DNA of 64,000 bases from Cycas panzhihuaensis (Eukaryota; Cycadophyta): NCBI GenBank assembly GCA_023213395.1, contig CM041465.1, forward strand, positions 223,889,741 through 223,953,740, in the 5' to 3' direction. The notes beneath the pieces were generated by a model, which worked only from the letters and a program-made list of their open reading frames with translations, was not told the origin of the DNA and did not search any database. Both the position numbers and the translations under genes were made by a program. Positions within the stretch are counted from its first letter, which is position 1. The number at the start of each line of letters is the position of its first letter. Shown here piece after piece: positions 49,979 through 61,729 of this stretch.

Positions 49979-52900
49979 CCAATATGTATGACTCCTAAAT
50001 TGTCTCTAAATTTCTCAAATTTATTTTTTCCTAAATCCTTTGTAAAAATATCTGTTGTTTAATTTTTTGTGCTGTAATAAGTCAACTCTATCTCATCTGC
50101 TTGTACAAATTCCTAAATGAAGTGGTATTGAGTTTTAATATGCTTTTTTCTGCCATGGAATACTAGATTTTTGGTCATTTAAATAGCGCTTTGATTGTCA
50201 CACCAAATTCTAGTGGGACCTTGCTATTTAATTTGAAAATCCTGTAAAAGTTTTCTTAACCATATTTATTCACAAGCTCCCAACACTGTGGTTTTATACT
50301 CTGCACTAACTGTAGATAAGAAAATGGTATTTTGTTTCTTTGTACTCCAAGCTACTGCTGCTAATCCCATACTAAATACATAACCTGTGGTAGATTTTCT
50401 ATCATCGACATCACCGACCCAATCTGAATCTGTGTAACCAGTTAACTAAAATTTGGATGTAGCTTTGTAGTATAACCCAAAATCTGGAGTCCCTTTAAGG
50501 TATCTAAGAATTCTTTTAGCAGCTTGATAATGGGATGTCTTTGGATCTTGCATAAATCTGGACATAACACTTACCGAATATGTTATATCAGGTCAAGTAG
50601 AAGTTAAATATATTAGGCTGCCAATCAGTTGTCTATAGAGAGTGGGATCAACTGAAGTTGAGTCATTTGTCTTAGACAATTTGATTCCAATTTCTGTTGG
50701 TATTGTCAATGGTTTGCAATTTGTCATTTTGAATCTTTGTAAAAGATCTAATATATATTTATATTAAGAGATAAACATTCCTTATTTATCCTGCTAAACT
50801 TCTAATCCTAGGAAGTAATGCATAAGGCCTAAGTCTGTCATCTCAAATTCCTTACACATAACATCTTTAAATTGATTTAAAAGATGGGAGTCATTTCCAG
50901 TATAAATTAAATCATCCACATAGAGTCCTACAATTAATATCGAATTTCCCTTAATTTTGGTGTATAGATTTGGATCTACTTGAGATCTTTCAAATTCTTA
51001 ATCTTTAAGATACTTATCTATACAGGAATACCAAGCCCCGGGTGCTTGTTTTAGACCATATAGTGCCTTCTTTAACTTGTACACTTTATTTTCTTCCCCC
51101 CCTAACTTCAAAACTGAGGGGTTGAGTGACATAGATATCTTGTTTGATATAACCATTTAAGAAAGCACTTTTTACATCCATTTGATAAACTTTCTAACCC
51201 ATTTGGGTGGCTAAACTTATTATCATGCAAACAGATTCCATCCTAGCGATTAGGGCAAATGTTTCGGTATAGTCTATGCCTTCTCTTTCGGCATATCCTT
51301 TAGTAACTAAATGAGCTTTATATTTATCAATGGAGCCATTAGAGTGGAACTTGGTCTTATAGACCCATTTGGTGCCAATAGCTTTCTTCTTTGGTGGTAA
51401 ATCTACAAGTTCTTAAATATCATTTTTAATGATGGACTTATATTCCTCTTGCATGGCTTTCTACCAATACTCATTTTGATTAGCCTCATCAAAGGTTTGA
51501 GGCTCATGACTTTCGAGTAGCTTACTCATTAGAGCAAAGTTGACCTTTTATGAGTGTGTAGATCTTCTATTGTTATCCAATATATTTCCTTATTCATGGT
51601 TATGTTAAACCCATTTGGGTAGATGTTATGATGGAGGTTGAGATGATGTTTCTTCCCTAGTGGGTTCTTGAATATTTCTCCACATAGGAGGCACATATTT
51701 AGATTTATTTGATGTGTCAAATTTAATAGCAATGTCCTTCTATTGTTCTTGATTATTTTTGTAGTAGTTGTCTTCTTGAAATTTGACATCCCTACTTACT
51801 ATAACTTTTCTTGATTTCGGATCATAAACTTTGTAGGATTTTGATGATTCACTATATCCAATAAAGATACTTTTGACATTAAGGTTATCTAATTTAGTTC
51901 TTCTTTGGTCAAGAACATGGACATAGGCTAAACAGCCAAATACCCTAAGGTGACGTATACTAGGTTTATAACCGGTCCATGTTTCTTCTAGAGTTTTCCA
52001 CCTAAGTGCTTTAGTGGAACATCAATTAAGTAGGTAGACGGTGGTATTAACTACTTTATCCCAAAATTCATGGCCCAAATTTTTATCTTTAAGCATACAT
52101 CGTGCCATTTCTACGATAGTTCTATTTTTTCTTTCCGCTACACCATTTTGTTGTGGGGTGTAGGGGTTGGTAAGTTGTCTCCTAATCCCATGACGGATAC
52201 AATAATCCTTGCAAGTATTAGAGGTAAATTCTCCCCCATTATCGGATCTTAGAGAAAGGATATGATATCCACTTTGTCGCTCAACGAAGGTTTTGAAGTC
52301 AACAAAGTGGTCGAAAGCATCAAATTTATATTTTAGAAAGAACACCCATGTCTTTCTTGTAAAGTCATCAATAAATATGAGAAAATACTTAGAACTTACT
52401 AATAAGGGAGTAGTCATTAGTCCACAAATATCTATGTATACTAATTGAAGCGGGGAAGACGCACGATGACTAAACTCTAGAAAGCTTTCTATATGTTATT
52501 TGCCAATAAGGCATCCCTCACACAAATTTTTATTAACATCAATAGGGGGTAAACCATTAACCATATCTAATCTTTTTATAAGAGCTAAACTGTTGTAGTT
52601 AAGATGACCAAAATGTCGATGCCATAAATCACTATCCATAGCAGTTGAGGTTCTAAGGGCATAGGTATCTGAAGGGGTGAGGGTAAGCTTAAATAAACGA
52701 TATTTAGTCATTATACATCTAGCAACACTAGCTTTATTTTATCTTTTGTCTTTGATGACATATTCGCCATTGTCAAAAATTACTTTATAATCTTGTCCCA
52801 TCATCTATCCTACCAATAGTAAGTTTTTCCTTAAAGTAGGGAGGTATAAGACATCATTCAAGTATCTATATTCACTAATGTCAGTCAACAAGGCAATGTT

Positions 52901-54216
52901 ACCTTTCCTAATTGATTCGTGAGAAGTATTGTCTTCAAACATAATTGACCTTTTTCTATTTGTATCCAAAGTTTGAAATAACTATTCTTTATGGGTCATG
53001 TGGGTTGAGCAACTTGAATCAATATACCAATTATCATCCTCTTCTTCCTTAGCGAAAAAACTAAATAGAAATAACTTATTATTAATTTTAGATTCTGATG
53101 AATTTAACACATGTCCTCTAGGGAGTGGTCCATGTTTTGAAAAATATTTATTTTTAGTGTGACCATTTTTATGATAATAAGTACAATATAATTGATCTCT
53201 TTTTCCATAACTGAAGCTTCGACTCCTTAGTTGAGAATGATCAAGATTGAAAGATCTTCCCCTTTCCTCATAGAATTGAGTAGGTTTGTTTCTTAGTTGG
53301 TTATCATGATAGTTCAGAGTTGATCTTAAAGGTTATGAATTCCCATGATAATGTAGATAGTAAGGATGATTATCAACTTGTCTTCTTTGGTTGGGATTTC
53401 TTGGAGGGTTTTCATGTTATGGGGGTCCTCGTTATCTGTTTTTGTGAGGGGCTTGATATCGTGGAGTATCTTGTCTGGTTTCATTTCTAGGATTTCCATA
53501 TTTTCTCCTTATAGGAGATTCATTTTATTTTGAGGTTCTTGCTTGAGAGTTAGATTGAATGTAGCCCTTTGTAATAAAGGTATGTTCTAAAGTTTTATTT
53601 ACATTTTGTTGCTCTTCTATAGATATGAGCATAGCACTAAGTTGTTCTACTTTGAGGGTACTTAGATCTTTTGATATGCTAATATTAATAGCTACCATTT
53701 CAAAACGTCATACAACTCCTACACATCTAAGGATTCATTCAACTACCCTTTGTTTGGTTAAGGTATCCCTAAGTGACCTCATTTGGTTAACAATATCTTG
53801 AACTTTAGTCATGAATTCAGTTACTGATTTGTGAGGCATCATACGTAAAATTTTGAACTTACTTCTCAAGTTTTGTAATTTAGAGGAGGCAGCCCCTTTA
53901 TATATAAGTTGCAAAGTGTCCCAAGCCTCTTTGGACTTAACGGATTCACTGACTCGTGGAAATATATGATTTTCTAATGTGTAAAAGATAAGGGCTAATG
54001 CTTCGTTATCCTTTTTAATATTTTCTTTGTATGTAACTTTTTCTACATCAGTTGGATTTGGTCCCAATTCGTTGTAACTAGTTCTCACTATATCCCACAT
54101 ATCGTTTGCTAGGAGGATGCGTTTGCTATGAGGATGGGCCTCATCCTCCTACTTCAGTTAAGGAAATTATTTCCATCAAATTTTGGGATAATTATGTTCC
54201 CAAAACTAGACATCAT
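49979..54216 (-). pseudogene. Family-2 copia Gag-Pol (minus strand), well preserved
   Basis: ATG at 54216 (MMSSFGNIIIPKFDGNNF; Trp of the next LNW has become TGA). Gag 54100-53735 (KDNEALALIFYTLENHIF, AASSKLQNLRSKFK). Zinc knuckle with two Cys changed near 53195-53150. Protease WYIDSSCSTHMTH near 53020. GAG-pre-integrase WHRHFGHLNYN near 52615. Integrase 52420-51850 (FIDDFTRKTWVFFLK, LRSDNGGEFTS, TPQQNGVAERKNRT). RT about 51480-50720 ([15 protein letters not shown], catalytic YVDDLIYTGND near 50930). RNase H 50690-49990 (GYTDSDWVGDVDDRKST, CDNQSAI, DIFTKDLGKNKFEKF). Most domains keep their catalytic residues; stops at Q/W codons break it. Closest relative in the window is 28632-32840. Confidence 0.95.
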
Positions 54217-54329
54217 TTTGAACTAAAGTTGTATAAAATATGATAAATGCAATATCAAAAATGTTAAATGTGAATATTAAAATGTAAAAAATTTTAAAAA
54301 AGTTTAAATGAAAAATTTTATTTTTAAAT

Positions 54330-54810
54330 ATATCCCAAAGTTTTGAATAAGTGAACTAGGACCTATAAAGACTACTAGGCTCTAAGTTTAAGTTTCTCCT
54401 GGAGCAACCTTCAGTTGCTATTCTGTCTAGTGGCGCCTGCCTATAAATGGTAAAATAGGGACCCAATATACCGGTACGTGAGTGCTAGGCTCTATATACC
54501 TCAATACGCAGGCTTTTAAGAAGGCTTTGACACCCCCCTGAATTATTAGTCCACCTACGCCAGACTTATGTCTAACGATAGATCTAGCGGTGAAGGTTCT
54601 TAAACCAATCCACTCACCCTCTCCAGGTCTAGCCTTAGTCTTCAAACACCATGAAATGAATAGGTTCTACACCTCAGCCTACCACTGATTACACCTGATA
54701 GCTAATGGTTATCCTCATCGAATATGAGTAGGACGATTAGCATGTGCGGGATGGTAACTTTAGGGGTTCTAACCGTTTCCCTTGCAAGCCTAGAAAAATA
54801 GGGTGGTTCA
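54330..54810 (-). repeat. Family-2 copia 5' leader block, copy 4
   Basis: The best preserved copy (ACCCAATATACCGGTACGTGAG, GCTCTATATACCTCAATACG, CACCCCCCTGAATTATTAGTCC, GGTCTAGCCTTAGTC). It lies about 110 bases upstream of the gag ATG at 54216 in the element's sense. Confidence 0.85.
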
Positions 54811-56325
54811 ATTCGAAATTATCTTATTTAATGTGAAAATTAAACTAATTAGCAATGTAGTCTTACTTAGAAAAAAAAATCCTTTGATATAATAAAGAAA
54901 GAAACTAAAAAGTAAAATAATATGCTCTAAGCAAGATGAAATAAATAATAAAATTTTAAAATAAATAAAATCTCATTTTTTTTAAAATATAATACTCTTC
55001 AAATAGATGAAATTTTTAAAGTACAAGAAAAAGATGATATTATTCAATAATAATGAATAAAAAACTTTTAATAAATGTATGCTTTTCAAACAAATGACAC
55101 ACTTATGATATGAAATTTTAAATACACTTTTGAAGTATAATGATAAATAAGAAAACTTTCAATAATTATACATTTAAAGTAAACTTTAAAATATGAATAT
55201 AACGAGGATCCTTTTCACTTATACAAAGCTGAAATAAACTTTTGATAAAGAAATATAAAGACTTTTTAACCTTTAATTTCTCAAATGAGTAAATATAAAA
55301 CTTTAATACAAGAAAAAATGACTTTCCTTTTTAGTATAAAAAAACTTTGCCTTGAGGAAGATATATATAGTTAAAAAATAAAATATATGTATGTATATTT
55401 ATAGTTGCTTTATGAACAATTTCTATTAATAAACAACTTAAAAATGCTTATATGAAGGTCAAGTAGAAACCTTGAACATATATTATGAATAACCAATGAG
55501 AAAGAAAATAGAATTTTCTTAAAAAAGTTTGAAGGGCAAGCCTATTAGGATGTACTTGTATGCTCAACTTTGATAGCTTGAAAACTATATTAAACAATGT
55601 CAGAATAATAAAATATAAATCCAATGGAACTAACCGTATTAAAAATGAGTTCCAATAAGTCAAGCTTTGAATGATTCAAAGGTACAGACCTCCTTTTGAG
55701 GCCTAACAGGAGTAGGGAGATCAAAATTGCATAAAATTGCTAATAAAGCTTTAAAAAGTGTTAAAAAATAATCAAATATGTTTTGGAAAACTACTAAATA
55801 TATTTTTGGTTGAAAATTTTTGAAAAATTTTATATGAAAATATGTGAAAAATGATAGATGGAGGCTATTAAGTAGTCTAATTTTAATGGATTTGAAAATA
55901 AGTAAAAACACCTTAAAACAGATGAAAAACTATGTCAATTCGAAGGGGAATGAGTCATCTTCCCAACAAAACTGACGTAACTTAATTTGGATGTCAAACA
56001 GAAAAGTTACAGTAAAAACAGTAACAAGTACTTTTATGTAAAAAAGTTTTTAAAAAAATGCTAAAAACCACTAAAATGTCAATTTCAACGATTAAAATAA
56101 TGGTCAAAATAAATTCTTAAAAATAAAATAAAATATGGGTAATGAATTTTGTTGAACTAGATCAATGTAGAATAAATTTGGGCAGAAAATAGTTTCCAGG
56201 TAATAAAATACAATCAGTTCAAAAACGATTTTGTAAAAAATTAAAAAAATGCTGAAAAAATAGCTGATTGACTTTAAATCAACTGAAATAGGGTCAAATC
56301 AGCACCAAATTGATCATATGACAAG
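54811..56325. other. AT-rich non-coding stretch
   Basis: Very A-rich on the + strand, with long A/T runs and no convincing coding frame. It is probably the distal 5' region of the minus-strand copia, comparable to 27540-28130 beside copy 2. Confidence 0.45.
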
Positions 56326-56329
56326 TCAA

Positions 56330-56590
56330 AATTTATCTATAGAAAAAATTTAATCTAATGAAGCTAGTTTTGTCTGAAACCAATGAGCCAATGAGGAGTT
56401 ATGGTAAAAAAAACGTCAATAGCCCTATGTTTTTTTTTTTTAATTAAAAATTAAAAAGGTAAAAGGTTATACTGTTAAAATAACCCTCTTAGAATATGAA
56501 CCTGAGGGTAGACTGGGCAGGGATTGAACCCAAGACCTGTTAACAAATAAGCCCCTCTGTTGCAAGGAGGGTGAACTCGCTCGTCAAGTT
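56330..56590 (-). repeat. LTR-like repeat with pol III B-box-like motif
   Basis: On the minus strand GGTCTTGGGTTCAATCCCTGCC contains GGTTCAATCC, matching the tRNA B-box consensus, with GACGAGCGAGTTC about 50 bases upstream as a weak A-box candidate. Further on, CATAACTCCTCATTGG and ACAAAACTAGCTTCATTAG recall plant LTR sequence. A related arrangement lies at 27292-27540. Confidence 0.4.
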
Positions 56591-56799
56591 TAAAACATAA
56601 TAAACTTTTTAAAAAAATGTGAGATAAGAGACATTTGTTATAAGATTACAGTTATATGGAGAAACTAGAAAACTAAGGGCTAAATCGTAAAGGGGCTTAT
56701 ACCCTTTATATGCATGGATTTCAAAGATTATTCAATTAAGTTTAACTTTTAAAACTTTATAAAAAATAAAATAGATCAAAAATAAGCAGTGGCCTATTA

Positions 56800-57051
56800 A
56801 TGGTGAGTACCAGATCAACAAAAAATGATCAAAACTCGATCCAAACAGTAGATCTAATTATTCCTGAGGGCAACACACAATATAAGGCGAATATATATAT
56901 TTATGTTTTCAAAAAATATTTAAAAAAACTAAAAAATATTAAAAAGGTAGTTGGGCATAGGGACGTAGCTTGTTTATCTGCACCCAACAGGGACGCTCGT
57001 ACAACGTCATTAATATTAAGCAGTAGCCTTAATAATATTGTTCCTATATAG
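56800..57051 (+). CDS. Small unknown ORF with a gag-like start
   Basis: 83 codons starting MVSTRSTKNDQNSIQTVDL. A start of the type MVxTRSx is common at the N-terminus of plant retroelement gag proteins, but the rest is Lys- and Tyr-rich, low in complexity and unfamiliar. It could be the decayed start of gene B, whose readable frame resumes near 57480. Weak evidence. Confidence 0.25.
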   Translation: MVSTRSTKNDQNSIQTVDLIIPEGNTQYKANIYIYVFKKYLKKLKNIKKVVGHRDVACLSAPNRDARTTSLILSSSLNNIVPI

Positions 57052-57479
57052 GATTTCTCCCTCTTTCTGGTATTATTGCAACCACAGGTCGCTATGAGGT
57101 CCCCAACAGTTTTCAGAATAGTTTCGTGGCTTCCAGGAGAAGTTTCTACAAGTAGCAATTCATGGATTGGATGTTGTTTACTTCAAATGAGGGGGGAAGG
57201 AACATGCATTGTCTACAACATATTAATGCCACTAAAAGAATTCGAGGTTGCAATGGTACATTCTACATTTAGAAATATGTGGAAGTGGAAAACAAGCAAA
57301 GTGAATAGATGTGATTTTCGGTTTTTAAAAGGGGGGAAGGAGTGGCGTTCACTTATACATTTTAGCTAACAACAATATGGAAAAGTCGGCCAGAGACAAA
57401 ATCAATTTTTACCTATACTACTTCAACCACTATCACTAATATGAAAACTTAAAATCTTCAAAGTGACAAAGGAAGCTAC
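57052..57479. other. GC-richer island, no recognised gene
   Basis: 57060-57365 is visibly less AT-rich than its surroundings, has fewer TAG/CTA triplets, and is open for 97 codons on + (57076-57369). I recognise no domain on either strand. It may be a separate insertion. Confidence 0.3.
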
Positions 57480-58082
57480 AAAATCAACTAGATCTTCATT
57501 ATCCAATAACAATGAGAAGTATAAGAATTCTATAAAGATTATCTTAAAGTTACTTACTACTCTTTAGGATTGTAGGACTCCACTAAGATATTATAATCTA
57601 ATGTATTATGAAAGGGCTATTACTTTCAAGTATAGGTCCTTTGTAATTGGTGCTCCCCTTCTTTATAATACTTAGGAAACTATGGAGAAAATTTGGGAGT
57701 TTTGTGAAGAAGAGGACTAAGACCTGTTAGCAAAGATATATCTAGAGAATGAATTTTAGGCACAAAAGGATGAAAACCTAAATAGATTAATAGGTAGTGT
57801 CTAATTATAAGCTTTTAGATTAGTCTATTAAACTAAGGTAAGAAAGGCCTAATTTTTTATTGCACATAAGAAAAGTGAGATAGAAACTACTCAAAATATG
57901 TAAGCAAATAATGCTAAAAGAGAAGTTACCATTGGTTATCATAAAATGTCCATGATGAACCCAAAGTTATAAGCATTAAATTTTCATAGATAGGTAAAGG
58001 GAAAAGAAATTTTATTGGAAATTATAGATGTTATGATTAGAGGATGTTATTAGCCTTTGTCTATAGAATTAGAAGAATGAAA
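57480..58082 (+). pseudogene. Gene B, first part: unknown decayed coding sequence
   Basis: About 200 codons in one frame with stops only at Gln- or Trp-like positions. Segments: KVTKEATKSTRSSLSNNNEK, YYNLMYYERAITFKYRSF, ETMEKIWEFCEEED, LLAKIYLENEF, KSEIETTQNM, REVTIGYHKMSMMNPKL, KGKEILLEIIDVMIRGCY. Acidic and helical in character. It is cut at 58084 by the LTR of a copia element and resumes at 62486. Pre-insertion reading, after removing the element and a 5-bp duplication (AAATA/AAAGG, two mismatches), stays in frame. Family not recognised; a retroelement gag-type protein cannot be excluded. Confidence 0.5.
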
Positions 58083-58084
58083 TA

Positions 58085-58395
58085 TGTTGGAGTATCCTAG
58101 CCCCTCTTAGGTGTTTTAAACTTAACTCTATGATTCATAGGTGGGTGGACATGGACTTATTCCTAGGCCTTCTTAAGGCAATGGCTCTCTCTTCACTAAC
58201 ACCTTAAGGTTTTAGTGTGATGGTAAATGCTAAGTAGTATCAGAGTAGGGGTCAATGGTTCAAGTCACTTTGAGTTTAGTTTATGGGTGGGTGTTGGAGT
58301 ATCCTATCCCCTCTTAGGTGTTTCTAAACTTGACTCTCTGATTCATGGGTGGGTGGACATGGACTTATTCCTGGGCCTTCTTAATGTAATGATTA
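58085..58395 (+). mobile_element. Candidate TRIM-like unit inside the 5' LTR
   Basis: Two direct repeats start at 58085 and 58292 and share CCCCTCTTAGGTGTTT, GATTCAT-GGTGGGTGGACATGG and CTTATTCCT-GGCCTTCTTAA. Between them lie AAGTAGTATCAGAGTAGGGG (a degraded tRNA-iMet PBS) and GTTTATGGGTGGG (PPT-like) directly before the second repeat. This is the minimal layout of a terminal-repeat retrotransposon in miniature. A simple tandem duplication of the LTR end is the alternative. Confidence 0.45.
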
Positions 58396-58687
58396 ATGTA
58401 AAGTGGCCATGTTTATGTAACTAATATATAGGAGAATATTATTGAGAGTAATGAGTCGATGGATGTAAAATATAATTATATTTGGCACTTGAGATCTATA
58501 AATATAGATCAGATTCTATCCTTATGTATGATCATTAGATTTGAAATAATGTGTAATATTATTATGGTTTTTTACTTGTAAGGGTTTCCTATAGTAATCT
58601 AGTATCCCGTGTGATTTGTTTCTATTATGATCTACTTGATGTGAAAAATCTTGTCGACCTTGTTTGCTTGTTTTTGTGTTCTCAACA
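58085..58687 (+). repeat. 5' LTR of gutted copia, with internal duplication
   Basis: The part from about 58395 to 58687 matches the 3' LTR (AATATATAGGAGAATATT, GATCTATAAATATAGATC, TATGTATGATCATTAGATTT) and ends ...TTCTCAACA at the PBS. Between the TGTTGGAGTATCCTA start and that part lies an insertion. In it TGTTGGAGTATCCTA plus about 115 following bases occurs twice (58085 and 58292), separated by a TAGTATCAGAG PBS-like motif at 58240. Confidence 0.8.
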
Positions 58688-58699
58688 TGGTATCAGAGC
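58688..58699 (+). other. Primer-binding site of gutted copia
   Basis: TGGTATCAGAGC abuts the LTR end CAACA; matches initiator tRNA-Met. Confidence 0.9.
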
Positions 58700-61600
58700 A
58701 TATAGGTTGTGCACAGGTAGAGGATTATTATTAAATGGTCCAATTGATAGTGCTAGGTCATGTTGGCTTGCCCTTAGTATATTGGCATGTTTGATGACTT
58801 TATAAAATAGCCACATAGTTGTAGATGATCATTAGAGGATCCTAATAGCCTTCTATCTTTATTTATAGGTATTCTAAGCTCTATAGATGTGTGTGGACAA
58901 GAGTGCAAGCCTTGTGACTCTATTGCCATCCATTTGAGCCCTATTTGAGCCTATTGAAGGTGCTAGATCCATTTGTTAATGATGCCACTAAGTTTTCAAT
59001 CCCTAGAGACAATTTCCAACCCTTTGTTAATGTCAGAAGACCAATGGAAGAGTGTAGAACCCTAGTAGACTAATTGCAAAGCTATAAGTCATGAAATTAT
59101 AATCAATAATAAATGTATACTTATTATAGTAATCACTCGTTGATATTTAGGATATGAATAATATATTTTTCTACCCATTAGTATATTTGAGACACCCTAA
59201 GTATAGAATATTATCTTCAACCTATTGATATTCACACTGAGTATTTAGTCATTGATATTTTCTATCGCTATACCTGCATTAATGTTGGTAGCTATTTTAC
59301 CCATATGTGTTGGATAAATGACATCACCCATGATTGTACATATTATTCTACCCATTTATAATATTTGCGAGCCTATGTTATTTAACTCATCATTTGTATA
59401 CATGTAGCTTCCCTTTATAAACTCATCACTGGTTAATATACTAAGACACTAGTATATATAAAGTTACTTATGATGATTTATTCAGTAGTTGCATCTATAT
59501 ATTATAGCCCTAATATATAAATAGTATGTTCACCATGTGTATATATTATGTCAATGTGCTTTATATATTATAGCCCTAATATATAAATAGTATATTTGCC
59601 CTGTATATTTTTCAATCACCTATCTGATCATGGCTATTTACAGTCTATTCAGTTGTAAATATATTTTATAGTCATATATATATTTGCACCTTTTAATTTA
59701 TTACATTGCCATTTGATTTTACAGCCAACTTTTGTCTATTTATTAATGTTGCCCTATTGATATATGTTTATTGTCACATATATTGCATTGTGCCACCATT
59801 TATGTTCACCATTTTATTTTTTATAAAGTCAATTTATTTTATATAATTGTGACTTTATTAAATATATACTTTGATATATACTATTTCCTAAGATGCTTAC
59901 TGATATATTATTTAAATGTTTTTTATTTATATCACGTCACTTTAATGTTTATATAATTTAAATTTGATATATTCTCAAAATATATTTTTATATATCATGT
60001 GACATCAGTTTTTGATATATGAGCTATATGATTAAAGTTAATCACCTTGTAATTAAGTAAGATGTGACTTTATTTTCAATGGTAATATGGAGCAAAGCGA
60101 TGCTGAAGGTGTATGATACATTTTTCATTGAGAGAAATGATGTATGCATGGTGGTGATTTATGGCGATTTATAAGGAAATTGTATGCTCTCTAGTGTGTG
60201 CTTTATGTAGGAGAGTGAGGGTGATAAGAGGTGGCTATTTAAAGCTCTTTACATGTGGTTACATAAGAGAGCTATTGAGGCAATGTTATGGTATGGAGAT
60301 GAGGTGAAGAGAGTGCATTAAGCATGTTTCAGTTATGGGCAAGGGTACATGATGTAAGGGATGCTTGTTAGGCGATATTGACTGTAGGTTACCTCTTTGT
60401 ATGTGTGTTATATAAGAGGGGTTGATGGGTGTATGTTGGGCAAATTTGAGGTGATGAGGTTCTTATTGCATGTGAGGTTACATGGTAAGTTGATTAGGCA
60501 AGTATGAGGGCAAGAGATGGGTAAAGAAGGGCAAGTTTACCTGAGATATCTTAGTTGTATATGTTGCAAACTCTATTACTATTATTAGAGTGGCATAGAT
60601 AATTGTACAAAGTTCATATATATATGTTTTATTTAGTGAAATAAGTGTGTTTATTTTAATTATATTTGGGTTTTATTACATTAGATATATATGTGATGTT
60701 AAAGTGAAAAATTTGCTCATATGAGTAGTTGTTAGTTGATGATGGACCATTATACTTTGCTAGTTAGATTGATGTTAGTATAAGGGTTTGTGGCTTGTTA
60801 TGATGCTTGTTTAACATGTGTACATATCTGAACAAGTTTGATGTAAAACCAAGATAATGTGTTGATAAAAATTTAAAGTATAAATGGAAAGGTCTAAGAC
60901 GAGATGCCTTAAAATCAGTTATGTCTTTATTATGGTATAGTATAGTTGTCCTGTAAGGTTGCATTACATGTGCGTATCATGATGCAGATGGTGAGGTTTG
61001 GTGCATGTTGTAGCTTTCCTCCCATGTTTTGTGGCAGAAGTTGTAGCAAACGAGTACTAGGATCCCTTGTTATGACTATTTGTGGCATACATTTTCCCCC
61101 TCATATGTTGTATTTGGAGCAAGACAGAAGCCTTCCATTTATTTCCTTTGGTGCATTAGAGTGCATATATCTTAGATGAAGATTGCAATAGTAGAATTAT
61201 AAGAGTTTGAAGCTTATGGGTTGTTTAAGCTTACAAATGGTGTGATCTACAGGGGAATATATTGTGATCAGTCTAGATGTCATATTAAAGAGTTATTGAC
61301 ATATCATGTTGAGTGTCATCTAATTATAGGTTTTATCCTTTATTGCTTCACTTTTATGAGTCATTATTTAGTAGATCTAGAGGTTTGTTTACCTAACATT
61401 ATGCTTGAGATGAAAGCAGGACCTAATGAAAGATTGATGATGAGGAGCTATTAAAATGAGTAGATATGGATTTCAACCCCATATTCCATTAATGTTTAAA
61501 GACCTATAGGATGATTGAAGATCATGGATTAGAATGTTAGTCAAAGCTTGTGATAGATACCAACATTCCAGTGAGTGTAGATTCGTAAGAAAGAGCTATA

Positions 61601-61725
61601 TTGAAGCAATGAGCTTGGCCAGTTTGCAAGTTAGAAAGCTTGTTGCATAGGATGTTTAACAAGAAGAAGGATTAAGGTATGGGGAGATATTTGTACCAGT
61701 CTCTATGTTGTTATTGATCCATTTG
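58700..61725. other. Interior of gutted copia: no recognised coding sequence
   Basis: 58700-59100 may be leader or degraded gag. 59100-60060 is very AT-rich. 60070-61450 is strikingly G/T-rich and C-poor on the + strand, with open frames of up to 77 codons (60946-61179, 61221-61454) showing no recognisable domain. This replaces the gag, integrase and most of RT expected in a copia of this size. Confidence 0.45.
59496..59593. repeat. 32-bp perfect direct repeat
   Basis: A 32-base unit containing TATAGCCCTAATATATAAAT occurs at 59496-59527 and again at 59562-59593, 66 bases apart. Replication slippage is the simplest source. Confidence 0.85.
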
Positions 61726-61729
61726 ATCC

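Noticed and set aside
54430-54445. TGGCGCC, resembling a gypsy primer-binding site
   Set aside because: It lies within the shared copia leader block on the opposite sense, and the motif is not kept in the other three copies.
58688-58699. TGGTATCAGAGC and other copies as tRNA gene remnants
   Set aside because: They sit exactly at LTR ends and are primer-binding sites; no tRNA body follows.
60946-61454. Two 77-codon ORFs on + in the G/T-rich interior of the gutted copia
   Set aside because: No recognisable domain, no decay pattern like that of the real frames, and length within chance for this composition. Described only as part of the interior.
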